Source of the DNA: Viola odorata
Taxonomy: Eukaryota > Streptophyta > Magnoliopsida > Malpighiales > Violaceae
DNA length: 64,000 bases
Assembly: GCA_963691705.1 (NCBI GenBank)
Contig: OY829537.1
Location: forward strand, 53,544,304 to 53,608,303
Direction of reading: 5' to 3'
The notes beneath the pieces were generated by a model, which saw only the letters and a list, made by a program, of their open reading frames with translations, searched no databases and was not told the origin of the DNA. A program made the position numbers and the translations under genes. The stretch's first letter is position 1. Each line of letters begins with the position of its first letter. Positions 31,339 to 42,581 of the stretch are shown one piece after another.

Positions 31339-34300
31339 CTATTGGGAGAGAAGAGATGTTTGTTGTTGGGTAATTGAGATGGGGCGGCCGGGGGCAGACA
31401 AGAGAGTGCAAGGGAGGTGGCGGAAGCAAAAGATCAAATGGTCATTGGTTAAACCGGCTGCTTGCATGAAGGAGTGAACCATGGTCGGACCAACCAACCG
31501 AAACCCTCTCCTCACCATGTCTTTGCTTATACTCTCTGATTTTGATGTCTTCACTGGAATCTTGTGCCCGAATTTGTACCCTGTGGATATTGCCTTGTTG
31601 TTCACGAAACCCCATATGTATTTCTCAAATGATCCAAACTCCTTCTTGATCTGTAACACAAAAAGTTTTGATTCATATTATTAGCAGCCAATTAGATGTA
31701 AAGGTTAACTTTAATTATAATGCATTATGCTTTCACATGCTAATTAACAACTTTTCACCATTATTAAAGGGGAATATAAGAAATTATAAAGATCAATTTC
31801 TTTGTATCTTTATAAAGATCAATGTCTTTGTATCTTTTCCTAATGATACTCTTTTGGTGGGTTTATACATACAATCTAATTGATTAACCCTCGCAAAGGT
31901 TTACCTGGAGAATTCGGTTAGCGTTGTCGACGACACTTCTGACTCGGGTAATATCAAACCCATATTCTGTACAGATTGACATGACTTGTTTCTCAGTGAT
32001 GTTGGCCACAATTTCTGCATCAAACCCAAAGAAAGCATCCCTGCAAATCAAAACACCATTAACCATTTTGTAAGTATAAATATATACATACAGATAAAAA
32101 AACATAAAGAAAGAAAAGAAATGTAGGAAACAAATTGATCAATTACCTGAAATCTTGGCGTTTCTTCGAGATTGAACTCCAATCTGATCCCACCTGAGCT
32201 CCGCTTAGCACTAGCAATTCGAATAACATCCTGCACAAGTTATAATTAATTAGTTAATTATTAGGAATATTGTTTTTTTAAAAGAAAAAAAAATTACAAA
32301 AATGTGTGATCAATGTACGAGAACGAAGAAACAGAGAAAAACAGTGTGTCTTACTTATTGTCATGGACTGGAACTCCCCATTCTTCATCATGGTAGGCAA
32401 CGTAGATGGGATCTAACCAAATTAAAACAAATAATAATAACATTAATTAAATCAAATTGCAATTGTGGTCCACAAGTACTTTACCAATTTGAACAAAAAA
32501 TTATATGATTATATGCATCTATCAAGAAATTAATTTTTGGGTACCTGAATTTTGTGTGATAAAGCTGCATCTCTTTATCTCCTGATGATCAAGATCTTGA
32601 TGATCAGTACTAACCCCTTGAGTTGAAGAATGGAAAGATTCAAACTTGGCAGACTTGGATCTTCCATAATGAGCAATCCTCATCTTCCTTTGAGCATGGT
32701 GAAGGGCCATTTGTTCTCTCCGGTCAGCTGCAATACTCCCTGGCGCCTCAACGATCAAAGAAGAAGAATACCTCAATGATGCTTCAATGGAACACGTTAA
32801 TAAAGCCAGTACTCCTCCTGATCCGTTCCCAATTCCAACACTACTATTACTACTGCTACCTTCCTTAAAACTTTTGGACTTCTTCCGGTCCAGGCATGGA
32901 GCTCTGGCGACGCTTCTTGATGTCGTCGTTGTTGGATATATTTAACAATTTGGGCTTTCATGTGACAAATTAAATGTGTACAAGCTGTCTTTGAATATGC
33001 TCATTGTAAAGTGATCCATTAAGATTCAATTTATGGGCTTATATCTGTATTAAAATAATCATGGGCTTTTATGTGTGGATACCATTATGTGGACTTTTGA
33101 TTTGTTGAGGGACCAAATCAGATGACCTAGTACTACAAAAGGGGTTATGGTCCCCAAACATCAGTATCTCCATTCTAACGTATTCTCTCTACGCCGTGAA
33201 ACAAAAGGAATACTGACAGTTTGGGAAACCATCTCCATCAACATAGCTGGGCAAATGGATTCAGGTACGCTTCCGCTAAAACAATGAATTATCGCATGTT
33301 TCAGTTAATTGCCATAGAAATATTTAAGCTTTACATGATTAAAGTATGTCTTTCATGTAATCATGGCTTCAACAATTGGTAGCGGAGCCACTCTATGGAT
33401 GATTATCTAGAATCTCTTGCGAATTATTTTATAGATCTAAATTTATTTCGAATTTAGGGATTTATTGACAACTCTTATGGCGATGCAATCGAATCAATTA
33501 ATTGAATTAAATTGGTTTGATTTTATTTTTTAAAATCCTGCGATTTTGCGATTGCAAAATTGTATTGAATCCCATTTTAATTGGTGATGCATTTGATTGG
33601 GAATTGGTTTTTGGCAGTGATTTTAATAACCATGAATTAAATTATTGCTTAATTCCTTGCTGTTGCTTAATTAAATCCTTGCTTGAATTCCGTTTGGTTT
33701 TGGGAATTGAATATGGAAACAGCGTATGGGAATTGGTTAATTGATTAAATCCCTTTATTGGAATTGCAATTAATTAATTCCGTTTGCAATTATATGTATA
33801 ATACATATATATCAAATCTGTTGGCATCTCATGTTCCTATTTGATTGTACTAATATTTAATATGGTTTAATTGAATCAAGAAGTCGCCACAGTGACCTCT
33901 CTTATGCAGATTTTTCCATTGAGAATATTGGGATGGTTGTGTATGTGTATATTCATGCGAATATTAATCGGCCTACAGGAAGGTTAATGCTTGGCCCGAA
34001 ATACATATGCATCTGTAGTGATAAATATGTGACAATAACTTAGTAATTTTTGTGTGAGTAATTAGTCGGCCCAAAGGAAGATTACTACTTGACATGATCT
34101 TATTGTCAATATTTGATCACCACAAAGAGGTGACCACTTACAAGTTAGTATTACTGTCCACAGACTTGATATTAATGTTGTGATAGCTGCCTCGAGATTT
34201 TGCCAACATAATAATTTGTTTACTTGATGTGAGTATAATAATTATTTTGTTTTTTGTTATTCTCTGTTCAGCTATGTCTGGTACTGCTGTATCTGCCAAC

Positions 34301-37300
34301 ATTAACAACATACCTATGCTTAATGGGTCGAACTTTAAGGATTGGAAAGATAATATTCTAATCACTTTGGGCTGTATGGATCTTGACTACGCACTAAGGA
34401 TGGAGCAACCCGCTTCTCCGACTGATGAGAGTTCTCCTGATGAAAGAAAGAACTCTGAGAAGTGGGAACGCTCAAATCGTGTTAGTTTGATGATCATTAA
34501 ACGCAACATTTCGGAAGCTTTTCGAGGCACTGCATCGGAGGAAATTACTATGGCCAGAGAGTACCTTGCCCATATTGAACAACGTTTTGTGAAAAACGAT
34601 AAGGCTGAGACAAGTACGCTTTTGGCAAACTTGATCTCAATGAAGTATAAGGGTAAGGAAAATATAAGGGAGTACATTATGCAAATGTCTCATTATGCTT
34701 CAAAGTTAAGTGCACTAAAGCTTGAAGTGTCTGAGGACCTACTTGTGCATTTGGTGTTATTATCTCTTCCTGCACAATACAGTCATTTTAAGGTCAGTTA
34801 CAACTGTCAAAAGGAGAAGTGGACTCTCAATGAGCTCATTTCTTATTGTGTGCAAGAAGAAGAACGATTGAAGCAAGAAAGAACTGAAGTCGCTCTACTG
34901 GCCACTAATTCCAAAGATAAGGGAAGGGGTATTAAAAGAAAATATGTTGAGAAAGCTGCTACGACTCAGGGTCCAGCACAACAGAAACAACAAAACAATA
35001 CTGCGGTCAAGAATTGTTTCTTTTGTGACAAACCTAGACACAAAAAACAGGATTGTACCAAATATCACGCCTGGCGTGTGAAGAAAGGTATTAATCTTAC
35101 TTTGGTCTGTTATGAAATTAATTTAGTTTCAGTACCTAGAGACACTTGGTGGTTGGATTCTGGTGCTACCACTCACATAAGTGTTTCAATGTAGGGTTGC
35201 CTGAGCTGCCGAAAGCTAAGTGATGGTGAAAGATACATCTATGTGGGAGATGGCAAGTCGGTAGAAGTGGAGGCAATAGGACATTTTAGATTGTTACTAC
35301 AGACTGGTTATTTTTTGGATTTGAAGGATACTTTTATTGTACCGTCTTTTCGACGTAATTTAGTTTCTATTTCCATTTTGGACAAATATGGTCTCACTTG
35401 TTCATTTGGAGATTGTCAGTTTAATCTTTCAAATAATTCCAGCATTTTGGGCACTGGTTCATTAAGTGCATATGACAATCTATATTTTCTGGATGTTGTT
35501 CCTTCATACAATGAAGCCTTGCATATCAATTCAAGAGGTACTAAACGAAAATTAAATAAAGAAAATTCGGCGAAATTATGGCACAAACGCTTAGGTCATA
35601 TCTCAAAACCCAGAATTGAGAGACTTGTGTCAGCCGGTATTTTAAATACACTTGATTTTTCAGATCTCACTGTATGTGTCGAGTGTATTAAAGGAAAACA
35701 GACCAAACAAAAGAAATTAGGTGCCCAAAGAGCGAATGATGTCTTAGAATTGATATATACAGATATTTGTGGGCCATTCCCTACGGCTTCTTGGAATGGT
35801 CAACAATTTTTTGTGTCATTCATAAACGATTATTCTCGATTTGGATATCTATATCTTATTCATGAAAAATCAGAGGCACTGGACAAGTTCAAAGAATTTA
35901 AGGTCGAGGTTGAGAATCAACTCGACAAAAGAATTAAATGCGTTAGATCTGACCGTGGGGGTGAATACTACGGTAGATATGACGGTTCAGGAGAACAACG
36001 TCCAGGACCTTTTGCTATCTTCCTAAATGAATGTGGAATAGTCCCACAGTACACCATGCCAGGGACGCCTAGCATGAATGGTGTAGCTGAAAGACGAAAC
36101 AGAACTTTAAAGGATATGGTGAGAAGTATGATTAGTCATTCTTCTTTACCATTATCACTTTGGGGAGAAGCATTAAAGACTGCAGCTTATATTCTCAATA
36201 GGGTACCAACTAAAGCAGCAACTAAAACGCCTTTTGAAATGTGGAATGGACGAAAGCCCAGTCTAAATCATTTTCACATCTGGGGATGTCCGGCTGAGGC
36301 TAGGCCTTATAAGCCTAATGAAAAGAAACTGGACTCCAAAACAGTTAGTAGCTACTTTATTGGTTATTCAGAAAAGTCAAGGGGTTTTAAGTTTTATGAT
36401 CCCACTAGAAGGTCAATTTTTGAGACGGGAAATGCAGTGTTTTTTGAGGATGTTGAGTTTGGGGGGAAGAATAAGAAAAGAGACATCACCTTTGAGGAAG
36501 AGTCGATTGCGACACCTACTGTAGCTCATGACAATGTTCAGGTATTCATTCCTGTCATTGAAAATGAAGCCGATTTGGAACCTCAACAGGAAAATATTGA
36601 AAATATTCCCCATCAGGTTGATGAAATAATTCAAGAACAACCTCAACAACCTCAGGAACCTGTAGAATTAAGGAGATCCATTAGAGAGAAAAGAAAAGCT
36701 ATATCAGACGATTACATTATTTTTCTCCATGAAAATGAGGAAAATAATGAATTAATGGAAGATGATCCTATTAGTGTTCATCAGGCCATGAAGAGTCCAA
36801 ATTCTCAAAAGTGGATTGATGCCATGAATGAAGAGTATAAGTCTATGCAAGACAATCAAGTTTGGGATCTTGTCCCATTACCGGAAGGCTCGAACCCCAT
36901 TGGTTGTAAATGGATTTTCAAGACCAAAAGGGATTCAAATGGTAATGTGGAAAGATATAAGGCTCGTCTTGTAGCTAAAGGCTTCACTCAAAGGGAAGGC
37001 ATTGATTTTAAGGAGACTTTCTCTCCAGTTTCTACGAAAGACTCTTTCAGAATTATAATGGCACTAGTTGCACATTATAATCTTGAGTTACATCAGATGG
37101 ATGTAAAAACAGCGTTCCTCAATGGTGACATTGAAGAAACAATATATATGGTGCAACCAGAGAATTTTGTGTCGGGAGACCAAAAGAATATGGTTTGCAA
37201 ATTAAAGAAATCCATCTATGGACTCAAGCAAGCTTCTCGTCAATGGTACCACAAATTTCACGAAGTCGTTATCTCGTTTGGTTTTGAGATTAATGCAGTT

Positions 37301-39830
37301 GACGATTGCGTGTATCACAAGTTCAGTGGGAGTAAGTTTATTTTCTTGGTGCTATATGTTGATGACATACTACTTGCCACCAATGATTTAAGCTTGTTGC
37401 ACGATACCAGGACTTTTCTATCAAAGAGATTTGAAATGAAAGATCTTGGGGAGGCCTCTTTTGTTTTAGGAATCCAAATACATCGAGATCGCTCTCAAGG
37501 TACTCTTGGATTATCACAAAAGGGATATATAGAAAAGGTGCTACAAAGATTTGGTATGCATAATTGCAAACCAAGCGACACCCCTGTTGCTAAGGGAGAC
37601 AAGTTTAGTCTCAGTCAGTGCCCCAAAACCAGCCTTGAAATTCAAGAGATGCAAAATATTCCCTATGCTTCGGCTGTTGGGAGTTTAATGTATGCACAAG
37701 TCTGCACAAGACCTGATTTAGGCTTTATTGTTGGTATGTTGGGCAGATACTTAAGTAACCCTGGTATGGATCATTGGAAAGCAGTCAAACGGGTTATGAG
37801 GTATCTACAGAGAACTAAAGATTACATGCTCACATATAGAAGATCAGATCAGTTGGAGATCATTGGGTATTCTGATTCTGACTTTGCTGGATGTCAAGAT
37901 ACTAGACGATCCACTTCGGGCTACATTTTCTTGCTAGCTGGGGGAGCTGTTTCATGGAGAAGCGCTAAGCAGACACTTGTAGCGTCTTCCACCATGGCCG
38001 CAGAATTTGTAGCTTGTTTTGAGGCATCAAATCAAGGAATATGGTTGCGTAATTTTGTCACTGGACTGTGCATTCTAGGGAATGTTGAAAGACCACTTAA
38101 GTTGTACTGTGACAATAATTCGGCGGTGCTATATTCCAATAACAACAGGAGCTCTACTAAATCAAAGCATATTGACATAAAGTTCCTAGTTGTGAAGGAA
38201 AGAGTGCAGAGTGGTCAAATTTCTATAGAGCACATTGGAACAGACTCAATGATTGCGGATCCGTTAACTAAAGGTTTACCACCTAAGGTCTTTCATGAGC
38301 ATACGTCTCATATGGGTGTTATGTTATTTCAATATACTTCAGTTTAGTGGGAGTCTGTATAAAGTTTCATTTCATCTACACTCAGTTATTGTTTAAGGTT
38401 GATCTCATTTAAGAGTTAAGTTGGACCAGTTGGAAATAGACATGTCAGATTACATTACATGTAATTTTCATGCTACACACCATGATTGATCTATCATTGA
38501 TTGTAGTGATATATGTGATTACTGTTGGGTCCAGTCACGCCCAAGGTGATGAAGGCCTCTTTAGTCCATTGTTAGTGCTGTCAATGAGAAGATTGTTTCA
38601 AGGGATACTGATACATATGACAGCAACGGTTTGAGCTCATTTTGGTAATACACATTTATCTGGTGCCACATGTTTGCCCTAGTGGGAGATTGTTGGATAT
38701 ATTTAACAATTTGGGCTTTCATGCGACAAATTAAATGTGTACAAGCTGTCTTTGAATATGCTCATTGTAAAGTGATCCATTAAGATTCAATTTATGGGCT
38801 TATATCTGTATTAAAATAATCATGGGCTTTTATGTGTGGATACCATTATGTGGACTTTTGATTTGTTGAGGGACCAAATCAGATGACCTAGTACTATAAA
38901 AGGGGTTATGGTCCCCAAACATCAGTATCTCCATTCTAACGTATTCTCTCTACGCTGTGAAACAAAAGGAATACTGACAGTTTGGGAAACCATCTCCATC
39001 AACATAGCTGGGCAAATGGATTCAGGTACGCTTCCGCTAAAACAATGAATTATCGCATGTTTTAGTTAATTGCCATAGAAATCTTTAAGCTTTACATGAT
39101 TAAAGTATGTCTTTCATGTTAATTTTTGGGTACCTGAATTTTGTGTGATAAAGCTGCATCTCTTTATCTCCTGATGATCAAGATCTTGATGATCAGTACT
39201 AACCCCTTGAGTTGAAGAATGGAAAGATTCAAACTTGGCAGACTTGGATCTTCCATAATGAGCAATCCTCATCTTCCTTTGAGCATGGTGAAGGGCCATT
39301 TGCTCTCTCCGGTCAGCTGCAATACTCCCTGGCGCCTCAACGATCAAAGAAGAAGAATACCTCAATGATGCTTCAATGGAACACGTTAATAAAGCCAGTA
39401 CTCCTCCTGATCCGTTCCCAATTCCAACACTACTATTACTACTGCTACCTTCCTTAAAACTTTTGGACTTCTTCCGGTCCAGGCATGGAGCTCTGGCGAC
39501 GCTTCTTGATGTCGTCGCGACTAGTTTTCCGGAGCTGGAATTACTCAATGCATTAGTATTCGTGTTAGCGTCTGTGCTTGCTCGTTTAATGGCCGGTGGT
39601 CTTGGTGACTTGGATTTGGGAGAGGTGGGCTTGTTGCCGAAACTCGGCGGTGATGGGAGTGATGGAGGAAGGGGAGTCTTTGGTGACGAATGTTTCTTGA
39701 CAAAATTAGGCCTAATATCTATGGTAGGAACACGGTTGCAAGTGGGTTGAAGGACAGGGCGGCCGTTGATCCTGGCCACGGCGGGTGTTGGCTCAATGCC
39801 TATGGTGACCTTAGCATTAGAGCTATACAT
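31339..39830 (-). CDS. DNA-3-methyladenine glycosylase I (TAG family), five exons, copia element in intron 1
   Basis: Base-excision repair enzyme; TAG enzymes hydrolyse the N-glycosidic bond of 3-methyladenine. Exons: 39830-39134, 32412-32355, 32230-32147, 32040-31905, 31650-31339. All have GT-AG borders and matched phases (1, 2, 2, 0), giving 428 aa. Start is ATG 39830 ([11 protein letters not shown]). Residues 1-210 are a Ser/Pro/Lys-rich N-terminal extension as in plant paralogues. The catalytic domain starts near 222. The zinc ligands of bacterial TAG align with Cys225 (RCSF), His240 (AYHDEEWG), His396 and Cys400 (LTNDHLIFC). The position of E. coli Glu38 is Ser261 ([10 protein letters not shown]). 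[10 protein letters not shown] and SFMQAAGL are typical. Intron 1 now holds the copia element and a second partial exon-1 copy, about 6.7 kb in all. The ORF is intact; expression is unproven. Confidence 0.9.
32531..32928 (-). repeat. Left copy of the 398-bp host duplication (partial exon 1 plus splice donor)
   Basis: Matches 39120-39517 with one visible difference (t/c in the ttgttctctcc phrase near 32714). It contains the 3' part of glycosylase exon 1 (codons about 105-232), the donor CAG|GTACC at 32545/32544 and 14 bp of intron. It directly precedes the copia 5' LTR, separated by one extra t. It lacks the 5' part of exon 1, so by itself it is a dead exon fragment lying within intron 1. Confidence 0.9.
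32930..33374 (+). repeat. 5' LTR of the copia element
   Basis: TGTTGG start and TTCAACA end, complete. The TATA box seen in the 3' LTR (TATAAAA) reads TACAAAA here (33134-33140), a single T-to-C difference that could weaken the element's own promoter. Confidence 0.93.
33377..33389 (+). other. Primer-binding site of the copia element
   Basis: TGGTAGCGGAGCC starts two bases after the LTR. It resembles the initiator-Met tRNA complement TGGTATCAGAGCC common in plant copia elements, with two mismatches. Confidence 0.75.
33390..34273 (+). other. Copia 5' leader
   Basis: About 880 bp between the primer site and gag. AT-rich, with many aattg/ttaat words and two similar phrases around 33967-34000 and 34065-34095 (cggcc..aggaag.tta). 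No separate gene seen. Confidence 0.6.
34274..38347 (+). pseudogene. Copia gag-pol polyprotein gene, single in-frame UAG
   Basis: ATG at 34274 ([11 protein letters not shown]). Gag core with [10 protein letters not shown], then a CX2CX4HX4C knuckle ([14 protein letters not shown]) near 35015. Protease active site [12 protein letters not shown] at about 35140-35175, followed 5 codons later by UAG at 35192. The same frame then runs open to 38347 with the GAG-pre-integrase HKRLGHIS block, integrase ([22 protein letters not shown]), RT ([11 protein letters not shown], catalytic YVDDILLA at about 37355) and RNase H ([18 protein letters not shown]). The stop separates gag plus part of protease from the rest. 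It fits a CAG-to-TAG change; readthrough cannot be excluded. Confidence 0.92.
38681..38690 (+). other. Polypurine tract of the copia element
   Basis: AGTGGGAGAT lies directly before the 3' LTR at 38691, preceded by a pyrimidine-rich tgtttgccct. It is the plus-strand primer site typical of plant copia elements. Confidence 0.75.
38691..39119 (+). repeat. 3' LTR of the copia element, 16 bp short
   Basis: Matches the 5' LTR from TGTTGG up to ctttcatgt and then switches to host sequence (taatttttggg), losing the terminal 16 bp including TTCAACA. It keeps a good TATAAAA (38895-38901). A transcript from it would run into glycosylase exon 1 in antisense. Confidence 0.9.
39120..39517 (-). repeat. Right copy of the 398-bp host duplication (part of intact exon 1)
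   Basis: This copy is continuous with the 5' part of glycosylase exon 1 (to 39830) and supplies its splice donor at 39134/39133. It joins the truncated copia 3' LTR at 39119/39120 with one or two shared t bases, as expected of end joining. Confidence 0.9.
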
Positions 39831-39935
39831 TCTTTTTCCTTTTCTTTTCTTTTTCAATGTGAGGTGTTAAGTTAAGTATGAGAATGAAGGCTGCAGGAAT
39901 AAGGGATTAAATGGGAACAAAAAGGGATGCATGGG

Positions 39936-39943
39936 TTTATATA
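39936..39943 (-). promoter_or_regulatory. TATA box of the glycosylase gene
   Basis: The minus strand reads GCTATATAAACCC, about 106 bp upstream of the ATG, a normal distance for a plant promoter with a short 5' UTR. Confidence 0.65.
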
Positions 39944-40475
39944 GCAATGGAAAGTTGGGTATTTGGAATATAATACAGCTTAAGTGTTAAAGTTAGAATG
40001 GACACAATTACCAAAGGGGAAAAAATACATAATAAAAATACAATATGATCCGCCTCAATTCAAAACGAGTGGACATAATGTAACTTTAAAAATTAAAATT
40101 ATTATTTAGAGTGGATTGTAATATCGCCGACTAAGTGTACCCAGTTGTAAATTATAAACTTTTATGTAATAATTTATATTTCTTGTATATAGTATATATG
40201 TATATAATTATTTCTAGCGCATTTTAATTTTCTATTAATCTGTTTGCCGGCCGATTGATCTACAAGTAGTAGACCACGAGAGATTGGACTATGACAGTGC
40301 TTTTTTTAATATTTTGTTCTTTGTTGAGAATGACAGTGTACTTCTTCTTAGTTGGGCCCCAATTAATCGCCAATATTAATTGGAACAGAATATACTTAAT
40401 ATAGTTCTGCGTATTAATTATTTTGTTAGGGTATTGAGGAGAATTTGTTAGTTGGTTGACTAAAAATATGAAATA
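39944..40475. other. Upstream region of the glycosylase gene
   Basis: AT-rich, roughly 530 bp, no ORF. It is the presumptive promoter-proximal region; no further regulatory site can be named with confidence. Confidence 0.5.
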
Positions 40476-40746
40476 CTCTCCTGTTTCATATTAAATGTCA
40501 ATTTTTTTAAATAGTTTTAGTCATTTAGTTATCGTATTTTAATTTTCAAAATCACTTTTTATAATTAATGATAAAATTAACTCTAAATAATTTAAAATTG
40601 ACTATTTTTTAGAGAAAAATTAAAAATGGCTGATTGATAATCAATAATAGCAATTTATTTAATAATTATACAATAATTATAATCTAATGATTGTCTCGAT
40701 TATTGTGAAAAATGAAAAAATAATATCTAATAAAATTCGGAGGGAG
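40476..40746. mobile_element. Stowaway-like MITE
   Basis: Terminal inverted repeats ctctcctgtttcatatta and, at the other end, a sequence whose complement begins ctccctccgaatttta. It is flanked on both sides by TA, the Tc1/mariner-type target duplication. About 271 bp, AT-rich, no coding. The ctccctccg end is a hallmark of plant Stowaway MITEs. Confidence 0.75.
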
Positions 40747-40819
40747 TAGACAAAAAAGAAAAAGAAAAGTTAAAAAGTTTATACTTTGGAGCTTCCCCTT
40801 GTTCTCACTGTTCATGAGT

Positions 40820-41250
40820 TCCTAGTATGGGAACTAAAGTGCACGAGGGAAAAGAGGGGAAATTTAACGAGGGAAAGGAAAGGAGAGGAGAGGAAGGGAA
40901 ATAATTTTTTATTTCCTTTGTATGGGTGCCATTTTAGGGAGAGAGAAAATGAGAGAAGAAATGATGAGTGAATTTACTTTTATATCTAATTGATTACCAT
41001 TAAAAAGATAAATCTAAAAGGTTAAAATAGGAATACATGAGTTAAAATTTTAATTTTCCTCCATTTCCTCCCACTTATGGGAGTAACTATTTTTTAAGTT
41101 AGGAGGGAAGTTAAGCTCTAAAATTTACCTTCATTTCCTCTCATTTACTCTCCTTTCCCTCTTTTTCCATCACTCATTTTTATTCCCATACGGAGGAACT
41201 TTAATAAAGTTCCATCCCTTTCCCTTCCTTTCCCTTATCCCATACTAAGC
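40820..41250. repeat. Imperfect foldback element
   Basis: cctagtatgggaac at 40820 is complemented by tcccatactaag near 41238, and further inside tttgtatggg (about 40918) pairs with cccatacgga (about 41185). The arms are purine-rich on the left (gagggaaagg) and pyrimidine-rich on the right (cctttccctc). It could be an old MITE; no clear target duplication was found. Confidence 0.4.
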
Positions 41251-42112
41251 ATTATAGTTAGCAGTGGGTAAGAGGCTAGCCTGCTGGAGTGTGGTGGATA
41301 AGGAAGTGTAACAATGAAAGTAAGGGATCAATCGTTCACCCATTCTTTTAGCTAGATGGAATCTCTCCCCTCTTTCCAAGAAAAAACCATGTATAGATTT
41401 TTAACTGGCTAGTACTCTTTTATCTTTATTACTATTATTAATCATTATTTTTATATACATTAATTCATTGATTGGTACATTAGTTGATAAATAATTTTAG
41501 GAAAAAAGACAGACAGGCCCCCAGGTTTTAAATATTGGATAGATTGGCCTCAATTTTGACTAATCCAAAAAAAAGCCACCAACGTTTACTCCGTTATCCA
41601 CAAAAGCCCGCGATGTTGCCTGTGTTACACAAAACAACCCTCAGGCCACCCACTCTCCAACTTCTTGGTTTTGGCTCCAAAACTAAAAGATTTAGGGACC
41701 CAAAACGCTGCCTTTCAATTATATTTCCACAAAATAAGTACAAAATACAAAATAAAAAATAACGAATATAAGGGCTCTGCTGGTGTAATATTGTAGAGAG
41801 GTCAACAACACTGGGTATTTGGGAATTAGGATTTTTGGCAATTGATATCGAGGAAAGAGGGAGAAATTGAAATTGACGATGGAGAGTTCAATGCAGCAAA
41901 CGAGTGGACGGTTGCAAACCTAGAGGCATTTTTTTGGTTGCTCAAAGTATGAGGGTAACGAATCTATATCACGCTATCATATAATATTGTAAAAGTAATT
42001 TAATGTATCATATTTGCTCCTAACAATACATAACGCAACTCTAAAACCCTAGCTTTGCTTTTGTCGTCCCCCTCCGGCCAGCCCACTGCTGTCGGAGTAC
42101 CCAAACACCAGT
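41251..42112 (+). other. Sequence before the LINE ORF1, probably including its 5' UTR
   Basis: No supportable gene. The last ~100 bp (aaccctagctttgc, cccctccggcc) become GC-rich just before the LINE ORF1 ATG and may be its 5' UTR. The LINE's 5' boundary and target duplication could not be fixed. Confidence 0.4.
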
Positions 42113-42581
42113 ATGCCTCACGCAACTGCAGTGAAAACTCAACCTAACCCTCACTACTCATCCCGTAACCATAACCCAAACCTTAGACCTAGAGACGCGA
42201 GAGTTAAGGTCTCGACGTTTTACATCGAAAACTTGCCTGAACATCTGGACCATCATGAATTACGTTATTTGCTATACCACAGATGGAGGATCCCGGCCTT
42301 CGACAGAGTCAGGGATATCTTCATACCCCGACATAGGAACGCAGCGGGGAAATGTTTCGGATTCATCAGATTGGAGAATGTGGGCAATGTCGAAGACATG
42401 GAAGTTGCTCTCGATCATCAATTCATTGGCACCTCGGCACTTAGGTGCCAACAAGTGAAGACTAGGAGGAAACAGGAGAGACCATTAGACATAGGATATA
42501 GGATAGGGCAGATGGGAGAAAAGAGATCACTGCAGATGGGGGATAATAAGACAGTGCGAACAAGCAACGTTGCATCCCAAC
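42113..42581 (+). pseudogene. LINE ORF1, 5' part with RRM-like domain
   Basis: ATG at 42113 (MPHATAVKTQ). Residues about 34-118 form an RRM-like domain: STFYIENLPEHLD, then KCFGFIRLENV (RNP1-like) and a C-terminal basic KTRRK. Plant L1 ORF1 proteins carry such RNA-binding domains and coat the LINE RNA. The frame continues across the Tat B insertion: the target duplication ccaac at 42577-42581 and 58586-58590 restores the reading frame into FIPT, where a TAG follows. Confidence 0.75.
42577..42581. other. 5-bp target-site duplication of Tat B
   Basis: ccaac at 42577-42581 before the 5' LTR and ccaac at 58586-58590 after the 3' LTR: a perfect 5-bp duplication of LINE ORF1 sequence. Confidence 0.95.

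Larger units (their letters stand above)
32930..39119 (+). mobile_element. Ty1/copia element inserted in the glycosylase gene
   Basis: 6.2-kb element with a 445-bp 5' LTR (32930-33374), tRNA-iMet-like primer site, one gag-pol frame in Ty1/copia order (integrase before RT), a polypurine tract and a 3' LTR that lacks its last 16 bp. It is antisense to the host gene. LTRs show five differences in 429 aligned bases by eye, so insertion is fairly recent. The flanks carry a 398-bp host duplication instead of a 5-bp target duplication. A UAG in the protease region interrupts the only ORF. Confidence 0.93.

Noticed and set aside
32522..32776. Separate short gene on the minus strand in the left 398-bp copy
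   Set aside because: It is a duplicated exon-1 fragment of the glycosylase gene without its own start or promoter.
34229..34273. Small intron (GTGAGT to TTCAG) in the copia leader just before gag
   Set aside because: It would be only about 43 nt, below the usual minimum for plant introns.
39376..39750. Plus-strand ORF of 124 aa over the glycosylase exon 1
   Set aside because: Shadow of exon 1, whose minus-strand product has a clear family match and matched splice phases.
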